Made by a program: the position numbers and the translations under genes
The notes under the pieces: generated by a model
Database searches by the model: none
What the model saw: the letters and a program-made list of their open reading frames with translations, nothing else
What the model was told of the DNA's origin: nothing
Source of the DNA: an uncultured Fretibacterium sp.
GTDB taxonomy: Bacteria > Synergistota > Synergistia > Synergistales > Aminobacteriaceae
DNA: 64,000 nt
Reading direction: 5' to 3'
NCBI GenBank assembly: GCA_946183145.1
Contig: CAMGZM010000011.1
Span: forward strand, 26,043 to 90,042
Shown: positions 63,265 to 64,000 of the stretch, piece after piece
Position numbering within the stretch: the first letter of the stretch is position 1
Layout: every line of letters begins with the position of its first letter

Positions 63265-63440
63265 CTATAACGTATTTTCCGCTTTAGATTTTACGACAAA
63301 AGCACTAAGTACCGCAAGCAATGAATACACCGCGCAAGCCCACGGAAACCAGTTGCCTGTAGCACCGTATACTGTTTGTCTGCCCTGCTTGGGTATATCA
63401 AGATAAATAATGTCTGTGTGAACGTTCATTGCATTGGCCA
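63265..63440 (-). pseudogene. 3' fragment of a membrane protein gene disrupted by the IS
   Basis: The last 57 or so codons of the frame that also encodes tnpB read MANAMNVHTDIIYLDIPKQ and then a membrane helix (WFPWACAVYSLLAVLSAFVV) ending KSKAENTL. This does not belong to TnpB and looks like the C-terminus of a transporter or other polytopic protein. It ends 12 bases before the amidohydrolase fusion gene, so the two were probably in one operon. The rest of the gene would lie beyond the window, past the inserted element. Confidence 0.5.
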
Positions 63441-64000
63441 TTTGACATACTCCCCACGCCTCAAGGCAGGCGATTCTGGTATCAACAAACTTTGCACTCC
63501 GAAGAGCGTCTTGTGCTTGCACGCCGTAAGGCACGGGTTCTCCTCCATTGGCTGGCTGCGTAAGCGCACGCAAGTATGTCCCAGCCATTAATATATTCTT
63601 TGCCGCATTCTTATCCCGGTCGTGTATAGTGTGGCAGTTTGGACATTCCCATTCTCTTATCTTCAAGTCCTTTACTGCCTTGTTCTTATATCCGCATACA
63701 CTGCAAAGCTGGCTTGAGGGAAAATACTTGTCCACGAATATTATTTGTGTTCTTAACTTCTTTGCTTCATACTTCAAGATTTCTACGAAGTTATAGAACC
63801 CTAAGCTGTGCACTTTCCGCCCCCATCTGCGCGCCATTCCCTTCATGTTCAGCGTCTCAAGACATATTACTGCATATTCTTCACATAACTTTCTGGCCGT
63901 CTTAAAATGAAAATCCTTGCGCTGGCTGCGGAGCGTGCCGGAGGCATTGTCCATCTTTCGGTAGGCGCGGGCTAAATCTTTTCGCGCCCTGTTACGATTG
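63441..64000 (-). mobile_element. IS200/IS605-type element, right end and tnpB, truncated by window
   Basis: The element runs off the right edge of the window. Its right end is placed near 63441 from the - strand sequence, which shows a CGCC...GGCG hairpin followed by GTGGGGAGTATGTCAAATGG, a form typical of IS605 right ends. The tnpB gene runs toward this end, as expected. The boundary is estimated by eye. A tnpA gene, if any, is outside the window. Confidence 0.65.
63441..64000 (-). CDS. tnpB: TnpB (OrfB) RNA-guided nuclease of an IS605-type element, 5' end outside window
   Basis: The frame is open upstream past ATG 63954 to the window edge, where RNRARKDLARAYRK is TnpB-like, so the gene starts outside. 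The visible part has RuvC-II Glu in VICLETLNMKGMARRWG, the TnpB zinc finger CSVCG...CPNC, and RuvC-III Asp in DRDKNAAKNIL. These are the residues needed for an active nuclease. The natural C-terminus is not obvious. The frame has no stop before the right end and runs on into the flanking membrane-protein fragment to TAA at 63265-63267. Confidence 0.85.

Noticed and set aside
1-64000. CRISPR array, rRNA or tRNA genes
   Set aside because: No regularly spaced repeats were seen and no tRNA-like cloverleaf or rRNA sequence was recognised by reading the gaps. A covariance-model scan was not possible.

Overview
The window looks like a chromosomal segment of an anaerobic, Gram-negative bacterium of the Synergistota, probably host-associated. 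The best taxonomic clue is the C-terminus of the 1584-residue secreted protein at 47459..52213: a Ser-Gly-Cys-Asn-Ala-Gly-Phe motif, a hydrophobic stretch and a terminal Arg-Arg-Lys-Ser, which matches the Synergist-CTERM sorting signal. An RND efflux pump, flagellin and many Sec or lipoprotein signals also fit a diderm. The assignment is by inspection only; no database was searched.

Region 1 (1..13341, all + strand) is a near self-contained molybdoenzyme island. It holds a TorD-type chaperone (cut by the window edge), a Tat-exported DmsA-like catalytic subunit, a DmsB-like Fe-S subunit, an extra multi-cluster ferredoxin, TatA, TatC, MobA, the molybdate transporter ModABC, MoeA, a second molybdopterin-binding protein, MoaA, MoaC and a MogA/MoaB-MOSC fusion. 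Most genes overlap or nearly abut. MoaD, MoaE, MoeB and a DmsC membrane anchor are absent. A structured leader before modA may be a Moco-type riboswitch.

Region 2 (13408..25383) is mixed. It has a small membrane protein, an exported triple-rhodanese protein, an exported FAD oxidoreductase, a small membrane peptide with a strong promoter, an unknown HTH/membrane protein, and a tandemly duplicated Bax-inhibitor-1 block whose second copy is broken. These are followed by a greA/epimerase/hemB operon and a lone flagellin gene.

Region 3 (25521..33389, + strand) is the most unusual part. Two adjacent genes encode proteins that resemble the C-terminal half of FtsZ without the GTP-binding half. One is free-standing (213 aa). 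The other is fused to ankyrin repeats and a zinc ribbon (949 aa). They are followed by a PD-(D/E)XK nuclease, a WYL regulator, and two further nuclease genes, Mrr-like and NucS/DUF91-like, each interrupted by one in-frame stop codon. This looks like a defence or conflict island, part intact and part decaying.

Region 4 (33434..47458) has an aldo/keto reductase with Fe-S centres and a 2673-residue two-module NRPS ending in a thioester reductase, which should release a dipeptide aldehyde or a pyrazinone-type product. Convergent to it is an RND pump with its adaptor. A decayed IS605-type right end follows.

Region 5 (47459..64000, - strand) is a set of secreted or lipid-anchored hydrolases: the Synergist-CTERM protein, a DUF3089 lipoprotein, a choloylglycine-hydrolase-like lipoprotein, three type-B carboxylesterases, and a fourth esterase fused behind an amidohydrolase. 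At the right edge an IS605-type tnpB has inserted into what looks like a membrane transporter gene just upstream of the fusion gene.
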